From the NCBI GenBank assembly GCA_020726505.1, contig JAHLEZ010000011.1:1240001-1304000 (forward strand): a DNA stretch of 64,000 bases, in the 5' to 3' direction. Position 1 is the first letter of the stretch. Each line of letters begins with the position of its first letter. Origin of the DNA: Leptodontidium sp. MPI-SDFR-AT-0119. Lineage: Eukaryota; Ascomycota; Leotiomycetes; Helotiales; Leptodontidiaceae. This document shows, piece after piece, positions 35,394-46,991 of this stretch. Under the pieces are notes generated by a model, which was not told the DNA's origin, did no database searches, and saw only the letters and a list, made by a program, of their open reading frames with translations. The position numbers and the translations under genes were made by a program.

Positions 35394-37152
35394 TTAGTAT
35401 TCGTACGAGTTTGACCCGCTAGCCGGATATCCAGATCCGTACAAGCCATTTCCAAAGGTCGCCTGTCGTCTACTCTCTTTCTTCACATCTGTATCGGCAT
35501 TCTCCTTCTTCGGAACCGGAGGCGGTGGTAATGGACCGGCAGGTGGAGCAGGCCGCATTGGAAGTGTTGTTGTGGAGAAGGACACGGCGTTGGCACTGGA
35601 AGGGCCGTTGGAAGAGTGGTCAGGAGCGTTCAGAGTCGTGACCTTGGGTACCGAGTTTGTTGTGGAAACCCTAGGAGGAAGCCCGGGATGATATGGAGCT
35701 CCTGATGCACGGCCAAGGCTGCTTGATCCATTCTTGGTTGGTGATCTGTCACCGTACTGAGGAGATGTGACAGCTGAGCGGACATCACCGCCACCAATGG
35801 GGATGTCCCCAGATGTAGGGGTAGGAAGAGAGTAGTCTGGGGAATTCGAGGAGTAGGGCCCGGTGGGTGAATCCCCGGAGCGAAGTAGCTGTTGTGTAGA
35901 GGGAGATAGTTGAGGGGCGAGATGAGATTTGCGGTTGTCCTTTTCAATCAAGCTGACTGCCCATTCCCTCAAATCTACCGGGGTTCTCTTGGCTGCTTGT
36001 ACGAAAGGTTCGCGTTCCTTCTGAGTGTTAGTAACCGGTTCCTTATGTCTCAGAGTGGTACTCACGAAAAGTTCTTGCGGTGTAGGTCGTTCTTCTGGGG
36101 CCTTAGCCATACATTTCTGTATCATATCCTCCAGAATCTGGGGGAAAGCCTCGCTCTTGGGCAGCTTTGGAGCTGGTTCGTAAACGATCTGCTGTAAAAG
36201 GTCCAGAATTCCAGATGGTGCACCATCGCCGTCAGACAGGTGCTCGCTGGCATCGAATGGAAATTTGCCGATCGCCAGTTCCATGATCGACAAGCCAAAA
36301 CTCCAGACATCTGACTTTACCGTATACTTCTGCCCCTGGATTCTCTCTGGGGCCATATATGTGGATGTTCCAACGAAAGTATCTGCCACCGAGTTGACCA
36401 GCTCTCCTGAGACACCAAAGTCGCATAGCTTGATCTGGCCCTTCGAGTTCACCAGGATATTGGAAGGTTTGATGTCTCGGTGCATGATGTGATGCTTGAT
36501 GTAGAGGTAAGTAAGTCCTCCGAGCGTCGCCTCTGCAATTTTCCCCAACACATCTACCCGTACAGGACCGAACAATTTTGAGATTCTGTCGAGGGAACTA
36601 AAACAGGTTAGTCATTGCTCTGGACCTTTCTGCAAACTGCATACCCGACATCCATATATTCCATGCACATAATGACATCGTTGGTGTCGCTAAGGAAGGC
36701 GCCGTAGAAGTTGACAATGAATTCCGAGTTGGTATCGTGCATGATCTGAAGTTCCCTCACAATTCGACGGCGCATTTCTTTCTTGGCTTCAACGTGGATG
36801 ACCTGGAGGAAGTAAATCCATTAGCATGGATACCATTCCAACAGCGACTATTGTGCCTTACCTTTCTTGCCATAACCGTGCCTGTCGCCATATGCCTGAC
36901 TTTGCTGACGGTTCCTCCATTTCCATGGCCCAAGTCCTTCAACACCTCTAGGTCCTCTCTTTTCAAATCCAGCTTATATTCGATTCCAATCTCGAGCTGT
37001 GCGGTCTGCCTGGCATTCTCGTTCCCGTTGCCGCCGGGAATTTGGAGATCGCTCTCAGAGGGTGCAACTGGCCGGGGCGCAGGCGCTGCCAAAGCAAGAC
37101 CTTTTACATTCTTCCTCTTCAAGGTTCGCACCGAACCGATGGCGTCGGACAT
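35394..37152 (-). CDS. STE7: MAP kinase kinase of the pheromone/invasive-growth pathway
   Basis: Exons 37152-36862, 36802-36645, 36597-36066 and 36020-35394 give 535 residues. The glycine loop is GHGNGGTVSKV and the ATP lysine is in VMARK at the end of exon 1. Catalytic loop HRDIKPSN, LCDFGVSGEL, and an activation loop NSVADTFVG with the S-x3-T pattern of MAPKK phospho-sites. APERI and DVWSFG follow. The C-terminus is a Ser/Pro-rich tail ending in a PPPPVPKKE segment. The MEYMDVGSLDRISKLFGPVR region is typical of the Ste7/MEK2 class, which activates the Fus3/Kss1-type kinase in mating and host invasion. Intron 3 is 45 nt and has no stop in frame, so its retention would add 15 residues. Confidence 0.92.
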
Positions 37153-37289
37153 GATGGCGATCTGTCTCCCAACTCTCCGAAAGCTCTGGCAGACAGGAAA
37201 GAGAAGGCAGAAGATGTTGGTTGATGAGTCGCGAAAGGCTGGCTTGTAGCTTGTGCAGCAGACAAATATGACTTCTGACGGTGGTGGGT

Positions 37290-38065
37290 GTCACTTTAGA
37301 CGCTGGCTGGCTGGCTGGCGATGTTGGTTGGTTCTGGATGTGGGATGTGGGATGTGGGTTGTGGTTGTGGGATGGGACGACAAGGAAGTAAATGGAGGTG
37401 ATGATGATAGCAAGCTGCGAAGGGCGTGACTGTGACTGTGACTGTGATTGCGATTGTGTGTAGATTTGTGACTTGTGACTTGTGGGCTGGATTGTGCCAG
37501 CAAAGAACAGAGAAGAGAAGAGGAGAGGAGAGGGTTGGAGAGGAGCGGCAGAAAGAGAGAAGAGGCGTGAGCGGGATCAAATCTTATCGTATCCGATAGC
37601 CTACCCTGGCCTGCGGTGCTCAGTTGCGGACAGGAACAGCGGTCTCAAGCTCTGTAAAGAGCACTTGTTGGATTGCAGTGTAGTGTAGGTAGGTGTGCAG
37701 TTGGGAACGGCTAATCGTGAAGGGTTGCAGATGAGGTTGCAGTAGTTGGAGCGAGTGTGGTGTGGTGATGTACTGTAGTCGCACAGGACAGGACAGGTCC
37801 ACAGCGCGGCAGCTCTAGCCCAACGCAGCCCAATTCAATAGCACAGAGGGGTAAGAAGTAAAGGCAGACGGAGCTACGATACTAGATTTGGTGACAGGTG
37901 GGCGTGGGTGTGGGTGTTGGTGTGGGCGTGGGCGCTATTCCAGGCCAGGAACGTCGTAGGTAAAGTACCCAGCTGCCTACAAGTACGTGGGGAAGTTTTG
38001 GGTTGAAGGAAGGTTGACGCGGCCGACAAAGAACAAATGTACTGTGCTGTGCTGTGCTGTATCCC
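37290..38065. repeat. cluster of microsatellite-like runs
   Basis: The region between STE7 and the next gene holds GGCT/GGATGTG runs (about 37300-37370), TGTGAC runs (about 37426-37485), GTGGGTGTGGGC runs (about 37895-37935) and a CTGTG run (about 38042-38060). Non-coding; it contains the STE7 upstream region. Confidence 0.7.
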
Positions 38066-38391
38066 TCAAGGTCCAGCGAGTGAGTATTCTGGTCGTTGGA
38101 GCCAAAAATGCAGTAGGCCCAAGACAGATTTCCGGGGTGTTTGAAGAAAAGAAGATGAAGCAAACCGACTTTGGAAGCAAAAAAGGGCGATATGGTCTGA
38201 CAGGAGATTTGGTTTCGTTTGGATGGTCTAGTCTGTCTAGTCTGGTCTGGTCTGATCTGATCTGCTCCAGTCTCTTTGTCTGAGAGTACTCTATTGGGGG
38301 GGACTCTACGTAAAGGAAACAGGGTGGGTTCTGCTGGTTCCAGGAGCCGCGCACTGGCTGGCTTGCGAATAGATGGGTAAGACCGTAAGAT

Positions 38392-39498
38392 ATGATGGAG
38401 ACCGGCCGCGGCGCACTGAACATAACCTTCCAAGGCGACCGTTTCGCCTCCAGCTCCAGCTCCAGCGCACTTGTCTTCAACAAACGCACCGAACTGCTCA
38501 AATTCCAAGATGCAATTACTGGATACCAAGTCGTTCGCGAATCTCTCGACATCAAAGTTATTACCTACGCCGCAGCGCGAATGATGGGTGGCATCCAGAG
38601 CGAGTACTCTGGACGGCTTCAACTCTGGCGTGCAAAGAGACCACAGAACTCAACTGCTAACGAAAGGGAAAATAGGCCTTCTGCTTCTTCTTCCCTATCG
38701 TCCAATTCCGTAGGACCCACCGCTACGATCCTGCCAGCGGAATTGCCTGGATCACCTATTGCTACTTCTCCTCTCTAGAGCTCCCCAAGGTCGCCCGCCT
38801 CAAGACAATGACAGAAACTCTCTTTCCTCGCTTCCTTCTCGCCCCTCGAACCGCAACAGTAGCCTCACCACTCCTTCCCAAATGACGCGGGACTATTGGC
38901 GGGATTAGAAGACGAGATTCAATCTGGACAATCAACAGCACTGTTGCCTCCGCCACATCCACCACAGCCGCCTCAATAGCAGCAAGCGGCGCCACATACA
39001 CCACCGCTGAAGTAAATGCTGCCGATGCACAATCGGTCTTATCCTCGAGCCGCCGCGCCCCTCTGTCCTCGTACTCCTCCTCCAAAAAGTCACCAAGAGA
39101 GGGGATGTGAGTTACTCAACCATAGCAGTTGAGACCGATGAGGCTACAATCATCGACCCCTCCTCGTGCAAATGCCACAAAGATCCCCACAAGTGCCTTC
39201 GCGTTGTCATCCAACGTTCCGGCTCTGGATCTGCATTGACGAGCATTAGGCAAGATGCTGGCACTGATCTCGAGGCGTGGAACCTCGCTGCGTTCGGGGC
39301 TGCGCAGAGGAAAGTGCTGGAGAAGGAACAGAATGGTGGTAGAACTGGAGGTGCGAAAGAGAGATTAGCGTGGACGGCTGTGGATTTTAGTGGGATTGAG
39401 GAGAAATGGCGTTTGAGAAGGCGTTTGAAAGTGTTAAGGTGTTGTTGGCGAGGGAGGGAGCTGCGTATAACAGGACTATGACGAGTTTGCGGAATTAA
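38392..39498 (+). pseudogene. frame-broken conserved fungal protein of unknown function
   Basis: The first part (38392-38778) encodes a folded-looking domain (ALVFNKRTELLKFQDAITGY, VITYAAARMMGG) and then a Ser-rich linker, and stops. After a region readable only in pieces, coding resumes with VTKRGDVSYSTIAVETDEAT, CKCHKDPHKC and RVVIQRS up to 39404. One base further it continues in another frame (MAFEKAFESVKVLLAREGAAYN) to a stop at 39498. I know this layout from uncharacterised ascomycete proteins but no function. At least two frame breaks are needed. The second looks like loss of one A in GAGAAATGG, so decay and base-calling error are both possible. Confidence 0.6.
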
Positions 39499-39750
39499 TA
39501 GTGTTGGGTGGTGCGTATTATAGGATACTAGAAGGAGTTTGGGGTTCGGGGGGGTTTGTAGGATTAGGGGTGGGATGGGACGATAACGGACTTCTCCTCC
39601 ATTATGTCAGGCCATTGGTGATTTTTGCGCAGCGAAAGGACATGGTTCTGTTACAAACTCTCGATATCGATGCGACGTCTCGGGAAACGTGACGACCACG
39701 TCGCCAGACCGATTGCCCAGCCCAAATAAATTCCCTGCATTTCCCCCCTT

Positions 39751-39922
39751 CTCGAGCTTTCGTCTTGCTTCTGAGAAGGTGAAGAGCATCTTGATAATGC
39801 ATTCGAAGTGATCCGATGGCGAGGAAATAAAGTCCCGGGCTCAATCTTTTCTCCTCGCCCGCGTCTCGAGCTTTGGTCTTAGTTCTGAGAAGGTGAAGAG
39901 CACTTTGGTAATGCATTCGAAG
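39751..39922 (+). repeat. diverged 58-bp duplication
   Basis: Copies at 39751-39808 and 39865-39922, both running from CTCGAGCTTT to GCATTCGAAG, differ at several positions. The second copy encodes the GEEHFGNAFEAF start of the hydrolase match. The first copy encodes a related GEEHLDNAFE and then loses the match. Confidence 0.75.
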
Positions 39923-40948
39923 CATTCATCAGAGCTTCTAACTACTACCGGTTAAGCGAGTTTATGCTTCATCACCTACGAGGCGACAAGAGGCTGTTGC
40001 CAACAATTGAGAAAGCAACTGCGAGTTTCAAGAAGGGAATCGCGCTGCTAGATAGTCCTGTTCATGTACTGAGCATCCCATTCCAACACGGTGTTAGCTT
40101 TCCTGCATACCTCTACATGCCTTCGCCCGGATCGCGACAAGGAAGCACTGATCCAATTCCCATCATTATCATCAATGGAGGTCTGAATTCCATACAAGAG
40201 GAGTTGTATTACTATGTCGCTGCCGGGGCTCGTACTCGTGGATATGCAGTTTTGACCTTTGACGGTCCAGGGCAGGGCCTCGTACTCAGAAAGCAAAACA
40301 TCCCTTTGAGGCCTGACTGGGATGTTGTTACAAACTCAGCGATTGACTTCATCACTTCTCACGCTGCAAGGAACCCATCTCTCAACCTCGACAAATCTCG
40401 CATCTCTGCCATCGGTGCATCGCTTGGCGGGTACTTTGCTCTCAGAGGGGCGACAGGTGATCTGCGTGTCAAAGCCGTCATATCTGTTGACGGGTTCTTC
40501 GATTTGGGGGCTGCGGTTCAGGCGCGCATCCCTTCTTGGTTCCTCAGATGGTATCTTCAATAACCTGTTCGCCCTGTCCTCGGCTCTGAATTTCCAGACA
40601 CGCTGGGAATTTGGGCATTCGATGTGGGCATTTGGTGCGCCGTCGCCAGCGAAAGTCCTCCGCGAATTCGCGAAATATATCTTGGCGCCAGAAGGCAAGG
40701 ATTTGCTGGCTAAAGTGAGATGCCCAGTGATGGTTACGGGTGCGAGGGAAACGCTGTATGATCCGCCTGAGGTGGGGCCGATGAGGATGTACAATGCTTT
40801 GACGCAGTTGAAGGAAAGCGAGAAGAATATTTGGATTGGGACTACGGTTTCCGATGGAGGTTTGCAGGCCAAAGTGGCGGCTTTGGCGGTATCGCACTTT
40901 CGTATGTTCACCTGGTTGGATGATCAGATGGGGATTGTAAGAAAGTGA
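39892..40948 (+). pseudogene. alpha/beta hydrolase, frame-broken and N-terminally eroded
   Basis: The match begins at 39892 (AFIRASNYYRLSEFMLHHLRGD). It continues through PIIIINGG, TFDGPGQG and the nucleophile elbow IGASLGGY to ARIPSWFL near 40545, where that frame stops at 40563. The next part (SDGIFNNLFALS, RWEFGHSMWAFG, PVMVTGAR) continues one frame over to 40948. A single lost base in TTCCTCAG would explain this. The family resembles FrsA/DUF1100-type esterases and 2,6-dihydroxypseudooxynicotine hydrolases, which have an N-terminal helical lid. Upstream of 39892 the expected lid sequence is absent or full of stops, so I favour a real pseudogene. Confidence 0.7.
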
Positions 40949-41202
40949 TGGAGTGCGAACTCAAGGGAGCAAATTTATATTTCCGTAAGCAAGCTATGAT
41001 GAATGATGGGGTAGGAGTTTTGTCCGCACCAAGCCATGTCTTTGTTATAAGACACACAATCTAATTCATTCTTATACTTACTATGTTATTTTACGCCTAG
41101 AAATAATTGCGTTATAGCGCTCTTGCCTCGAAGTGTCCGAAAACATCATGTGAAAAACGGACGGCCACAGACCACACTCGAAAAATTCATCTCTAAAGTT
41201 TG

Positions 41203-41570
41203 CTAAGCATGTAATAACTTCACAAATTGTCTCATCAACTGATTGTTTCCCGCAGAATCCGAAAAAGTTGAAAATAGGCTATTCCAAATGACATGACTCT
41301 CGAGTTGTCGGCGACCCGCAAGGTAAACTATTATATTTGATTCGGCGTTCCCACCCATTCGGTCTTCGGCGGTGCTTGGAAGAACTTGCACGACAGCCCA
41401 CCTTCCCATAATAATGCAAAATATGAAAGTTGAGAGCCCAAGCAACAACGATACCCATCCCACGAGCAATCTCAAGATATATTCGTTTGTAAACGCGTCA
41501 AAAATGGGTAACGTAGGTATCTCAATCCTGCGCACGGCACCCCTCTTCCACAGCACAATGCTGTGAGCCC
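41203..41570 (-). other. possible C-terminal membrane-protein fragment
   Basis: About 120 residues with one clear hydrophobic helix (LVGWVSLLLGLSTFIFCIIMG) preceded by charged sequence and followed by AEDRMGGNAESNI and a helical tail. No upstream exon or start can be found; on the other strand a small gene begins at 41584. Could be a truncated gene or chance. Confidence 0.25.
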
Positions 41571-41583
41571 TTCCGAAATTTCC

Positions 41584-41985
41584 ATGAATTCTCACCAGTC
41601 TAATACGAGCAACAAAATCAGCATCTCCCAGCGAATCTCCCAATATTACGCATTCTCCACCTTCCTCTCGCCTGACCTCCCCACCGTTCATCGACCAACC
41701 TTCAAGCCCTGGTTCCGCATCGTGTGTCCGCGATTCCTCTCCATCGTCACGGCGCTCAGCCTGATCCAATACATCCTCCTCGCAGTCAACACCGGGCCAA
41801 CGCCTTTCCACGACCCGAAACTGCTGCGCACGAAGATTTTGTTCGGGATTGGGCTGGCGCTGAGCTTGGTGCAGTATGTGCTCATGCCGAGGATGCTGAA
41901 GTTATATAATGGGATGATGAATGAGGACACGGGAGACGAGGAGGCGTGGGAGATGCTGGTAAAGTGGTTAAGATTGAACAATTAG
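41584..41985 (+). CDS. small two-helix membrane protein, function unknown
   Basis: 133 residues from the ATG at 41584. A polar N-terminus (about 1-45) is followed by two hydrophobic segments near 52-70 (FLSIVTALSLIQYILLAV) and 85-105 (ILFGIGLALSLVQYVLM), then an acidic tail. The two segments share an ALSL(I/V)QY motif, suggesting internal duplication. I do not recognise the family. Confidence 0.5.
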   Translation: MNSHQSNTSNKISISQRISQYYAFSTFLSPDLPTVHRPTFKPWFRIVCPRFLSIVTALSLIQYILLAVNTGPTPFHDPKLLRTKILFGIGLALSLVQYVLMPRMLKLYNGMMNEDTGDEEAWEMLVKWLRLNN

Positions 41986-42247
41986 AGGATCTGCCGAATG
42001 GAGTTACCGGCTTTGGCGGCGGCGTTCGGGGCAGTGGTTAATACTTTCTGATGATTTTGGGATGCGATGACCTTGGTTGCAGATTTGAAAGGGTCGGAGA
42101 TAACATGAACACGGGAGTGAAAAAGGATCTTAAGCGTCTATCTTTGGAGGAGAAATATAGTGCTTCTACTAGCGAGCTGAGAAATAACACTTGAGTACAA
42201 GGCGAATAGTTATATGTCGTTTAGAAAGCAAAAGACAAGGAAAATAA

Positions 42248-43778
42248 TCAGAGCCACTCTAAATACTCCGGTCCCAAAGGAATGTCCCGCAGATCGAGAT
42301 TTGGAAAATCCTGACCCATCTCTAGAGGACCGTAGCCTGGGGCGGCAGAGATAAATCCTCCCTGCTCTGCCATGCTTGGATGCATTGGCCATTCGCCATC
42401 TTTATTAAACGCATCCCCATTCTGCCTCCCAAAGGGTTGGGAGTGTACCACGACAGAACTTTCTCCTCCCCTAAGATTGGTTTGGAGAATCTTCCACTCC
42501 GGTATCATGTCTATGAATTCTGGAAAGTTCGTAAAGAACTCTGGCGTCATGGCAAATGGGGGCGAATCAAAGAACAGGTGGCGATATGTTCGGCTAATCG
42601 CTAAGCGACCACTATACTCATTAACGGCAAAGCTAGTCTCGAAATTGATCTGGGGAACAAATCGTATGCACCGAAGGAATTCCAGGGTAAAAGCTTCACA
42701 GTCTTTTTCCAGAAACCTTACGGATGGGTTGCGGACTACATGGTCGCGCATAGATGGCCTGTAATTGAAGCGTTAAAACATGGAGGAATGTGAAATAAAA
42801 ACGAAGGAAGTAAGGGAGTTGGAAAAAATAACTGGTCTCACCACGGAAGCATGCCAATGATGAGATGATGATGAACGGCCTTTTGAGTCTCACTAGTGCA
42901 GTAAGTATACAGTTTAGAGATAGAGTGGACAATGCAAGTAGCTTACGTAGGATAAAGCCAGAAAGGAACCATATTAATAGAGGATTCAAGATTCGGATCT
43001 TCTAGTACCTAGTAATGTCAGAACGTAACGCCACGAAAACAGAAGTGGCGTGCAAACCAAAAGAGCCATTTGGGTCAAATAATAGATACTCAGCTGATCT
43101 ATCAACCTGCTCTTCGGACCTAAGTCCAGTCTCTCATGGAGATTTTCCAGGATATCCTGGAGCGGGTTCGCTTCGGTCCTCACAATTGAATGCCAGCCAT
43201 TCAGGGTAGCCTTGATAAGAGTATGAGTATCCCGAAGCATGTTTGCAACATCTGGGCGAGCTTTCAGCCTTTCGTAGTCGCGTGAAATGTCAACAAATAG
43301 CGGATTCCGCCCTGGGGCCACTGCACATAATTTCTAGTAAACACAAATTTCATCAATTGGAAGGCCGCGGGAATCACATACGTTCGGTCAAAAAGCCCCC
43401 AGCTTCGGTTTTGGACGACGCCAAGATCGCTGTTCCTGACTCTGAACTACTACCTCTTTCACCTCCAGCAGAACTACGCCACTGCTGTAGAGATGAGGTA
43501 ACACCACCAAGTTGATCAACTAGCCGCTTGAGGGATTCCTTCTCCTCTTTGAGCCGTTCGACTTCCTCCATCAGCTCTCGGACGCTTCCATCAGCATCCT
43601 GATTCTGTAGTCGTTCCACTGTCCGTTCGAGGTATTGAATCCGGTCCTTTTTGCGCTCACGCAGGGCGCGTTGAGACACTCGATCCGAATTGCGCTTGCG
43701 CTCGTCTTTGGTAAGGCCCGTAAGGGTAGATTTGGTATGATAACCCATGACTGGACTAGCGAGATTATCCCGCACCAT
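42248..43778 (-). CDS. bZIP transcription factor with DUF3425 domain
   Basis: Five exons: 43778-43382, 43320-43058, 43008-42947, 42892-42842, 42758-42248; 427 residues with all phases consistent. The basic region and zipper are at about 20-75 (RKRNSDRVSQRALRERKKDR, then a heptad-like LERTVERLQ). The C-terminal DUF3425 half contains FLEKDCEAFTLEFLRCIRF-like sequence and ends in a disordered tail. This architecture is common in fungal regulators of stress response and secondary metabolism; targets are unknown. Intron 2 (49 nt) is inferred from a GTTTGC donor and TTACTAG acceptor because it restores the reading frame. The Zn2Cys6 relic next door is also on the minus strand. Confidence 0.82.
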
Positions 43779-44026
43779 CAAATTTAGGTACCTCGTTCAA
43801 GCATTCTGGAGATGTGAGGATGTTGAGATTGGGGATGGGTCAAGAATTCTTTGATGGGACGTTGCAGCAACACGGGTTGTTGAGCAAGTATCCGAAATGG
43901 GGCTAGCTCAAATTCCCTATCTGGCTTAGCTTGAATGTTGATGCTTCGGTCCGCTCCTAGCTTCATCACGTGCAGAGCACTACATATGATTGAACTTTTC
44001 ACATGATGAAATCTACTAATGTCATA

Positions 44027-45961
44027 TTATGTCCGGAAGCAATCATTGAGCCTAAAATTCCTCGGACCATATGCTCGCAAGTTAGGCGCCCGGTCTCCCT
44101 TTGGGCTAGGGCCCACATTTTGCCTATCTACAGTTCTTGAGAATCCGATTCGCACTCTAGATCTCCTTCTTGCAAGCTTTGTTCCTCGTCCTGACCCAGT
44201 GGTTATAAGGCTGTTGCCCAGTTCTACTGTCTCTTCCTTCTTCTCAGACGCGCCATCCACCTTGTTTTCCCCCACAGCTACACGGCCCCGGCTGTCAGGT
44301 GTCTCGCCGCGATGATTGGGATCTGGGTCTGGCATGCAGATCTCGGGGAATATGTTGTCGATCTCATCTATGAACCAACTGAACATCGAAAGAAGCATGG
44401 AAAGCTCCATTCTCGATGACGTTATGTTGGGAGTCGCACTCGGTGAAGAGGTTAACGACGAGAGATTCAGGAGGCGCGGGCTCAGATCGAAAGTGCTTGG
44501 AGCCGTGGTTTTGATCTCCGCGCACTTTCCTATTTGATGGTATTAGCGTGCCAGTTCCATTTGTTGGTATGTCTTGATGTAGCTCCGATGCCCGCCTCGA
44601 ACCGAATTCCTCGCTTTGGGGTGTGGTGTTCCCGGTCAGACTTTTCTGAATATCACCGCATACCATTGAGTATATGCTTAAGAGGCTTTCGTGGCACGAC
44701 AGGAAGAGCAAGAGTGTGCTGGTATCCGGTGACTTAAGTACTCTCTCATCGTAATAGCTGTTCTGAGACTGGTCATACTCTTGCCTGCTGGGTGCTCGGG
44801 AAGGCGGGTCAGATTGACCACCTGCCGCTGCTTCATCGCGTGCTGGCGACTTGAGGTTTCTGCTAGTACCATGAGCAACAAGGGAACCAGATGGACTCCT
44901 TGACATAGAGATGTCGTCGCTGTGACGTTTTTGACTCGATTGAGTATGAGCGTGATGATTCAAACGGCCGCACAAGTTCGACGGACTGTTTGACAATGTT
45001 CTTCTTGGCATGCTGGATCAGATCAATTATCCTCTGTGAGCATCTGAAGATGCTATCTATCAGAATGGCTGGAAGGCGATTCTTTACATTCTGTGAGCCG
45101 TTTGGTCTTGAATTCTTCTGTGTGGAAGCTGAGGCGTTGGATTGGGAAAAGAGACGACGACATTGGCTCAGGGTCAAGGACAATTCTGAGAGCCCACGAA
45201 TGCAAGCCTCTGTATCATCAGCCATATCCTGCAAAGCGTTCTGCAGGTTGTCCTTTGTGATGATGGTGGGAGGTTCGAGGCTGAATTGTGTAGTATACTG
45301 AGCTTGGTCGGCATCGTTTTGATCACTAGAAACTGTCGACTGGTTGTAACTTGTGAAGCTAGGACTGTCTCCAATCACTGCCGAGGGATGTCGTCCTGTT
45401 ATCGCGGAATCTGGCGTGAGAATTTGGAAATCAGAAAATTCCATCTCAGTATCATAGTCATGAAAGCCAGTCAATAATTCCGGGATGAGCCCATGAGAGT
45501 CAAAAGTGTGACCGTTCCAAGAATTCTGCCTGGATGTACATTTTCCCTGAGATGGATTTGACATCTGTTGCTCCGGTAGAATTGTTGACCATTCATGTGA
45601 TTCCAAAAAGCACCCCGTAGCGTCTGTGATATTCATGTTTTCCAGTCGCGGCTCTGAGGTAAGAGGAGGCGATACCAAATAGGCTGCATCTTCTGCGGCG
45701 CTAGCTGGAGGTTTCGCGGGCCTTGATTTCTTTTTGTCATTTTGGAGGGTTTTCTTTCGTCGGATTCTGTCTAGTCGAAGGTGAGGATCTGCCTCGCAGT
45801 GAGGGGCTAAAAATGCAAACAGCTCCTGCCTTATGACATCGTGTACAAGGTCCGTGGTTGGAATCATCCCTAGGACAACGCAGCTTTTGGGAATGGCACC
45901 GCTCACAGGCAATCCGAATTGGAGTCGAACACGCGTTAGCTGTAGGTGGTGCAGACATCAT
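44027..45961 (-). pseudogene. Zn2Cys6 transcription factor split by frame breaks
   Basis: It starts with MMSAPP and an N-terminal zinc cluster (CERCHSQKLRC ... CTRCHKAGAVC, spacing 2-6-9-2-6). That frame ends at 45737, while the linker continues one frame over (NDKKKSRPAKPPAS). Loss of one A in CCAAAATGAC would join them. The second frame runs to 44863, the third (DTSTLLLFLSCHESLLSIYSMV) to 44364, and a fourth (MELSMLLSMFSWFIDEID) to 44027. The middle and C-terminal parts resemble AflR-like regulators of secondary metabolism. Three breaks in one gene argue for decay, though each could be a single missing base. Confidence 0.7.
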
Positions 45962-46812
45962 AACTCGGGAGATGCGTTGGTGGAACAGACCGCAAACCTT
46001 GGAAGCTTTGTGTTCTCCTGGGAAATATTGAGACCATGACCCTCTCGAGGCTTTATGCAACGTGTCAGGCTCCAGCAGTTGGACTTACCACGGTATCCTT
46101 CGGTGTCTTGCCTGTAACAATTTTGATTGCAGAAGGATGCGACCTCCGCAAACAGTTTTTTAATGCATTGCATTGCATGCTGTGACTGTGACTCCACTAA
46201 GTACCAATTTTATGCGCAGTCTGACGAACCAAGAAGGCCGCTATGCAGCCCACCCCAAGCTCCAACGAAACTGTGCCTCTATTGAATATATTAAGAATTT
46301 ACGATGGTGAGAATGCCACGAGCGAATGCGAATGCGACTTATCTTTCGGTCATCCCGATTGATATATTTGCTAAATCGCACATCATAATAGCTAAATCGC
46401 ATATAACGTAAGGGCGTCATAACTTGCAAGTTGCACATCTGAAACACGGCACACCTGGGAGCTAACTTCCCCTTGATAACTAACCTCTGCTTACGTACCT
46501 ACAATTCACTATGCGGACCAGGTCTTAAGTAAAGAGTTACGCAGCTCCGAGACTTGATAAATGAGTGTGTGTAATTAGCAATAGCCATTCCCAAAAGAGA
46601 TCAGCTAGATAACCGCAACCGTACCTACCTGCCTATTTAACCGTGTAAATGCCGGGACGATGCTTACGGGAGCGGGCCGTTCATAAGTAGGTAGTTTGCA
46701 TACCTTGTACTCGGTAGGCACGGGTATATCCATATTTTACGAGAAGAGCACCTACCATAGGTACTCAGGTAGCCGACAGTTGATCTTTACCTCTTGGCAT
46801 ACCGTAGGTATC
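45962..46812. other. intergenic region
   Basis: No gene seen. GTACCTACC/TAGGTA words recur at 46.6-46.8 kb, a common ornament of fungal intergenic DNA. Confidence 0.4.
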
Positions 46813-46954
46813 CCTTCGTCCCGCTGAGACATTACCCAGCGCTAGCAGGGGTATTCGCCAAAGGATGAGGCTCAATTGGGACCCCTCCTTGGACCAATTA
46901 GGGCCCTGACTTTGCTTCCTTGCTAGCGCTGGGTAATGTCTCAGTGGACGAAGG
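46813..46954. mobile_element. MITE-like hairpin
   Basis: Arms of 34-35 bp (46813-46847 and 46921-46954), beginning CCTTCGTCC and containing GAGACATTACCCAGCGCTAGC, are inverted copies with one small mismatch. They enclose about 73 bp. No target duplication is clear. It directly precedes a dead Tc1/mariner-like transposase fragment, so the arms may be that element's rearranged termini. Confidence 0.65.
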
Positions 46955-46991
46955 ATAAGAGCGCCTTGATTAATATCGTGGCACAGGAAAG

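Noticed and set aside
36645..36680. Possible one-base loss in STE7 exon 2 (MCMEYMDVG segment)
   Set aside because: My base-by-base reading of this line was unstable. The exon lengths with a normal 158-nt exon 2 add up to 536 codons and keep all kinase motifs, so I treat the gene as intact.
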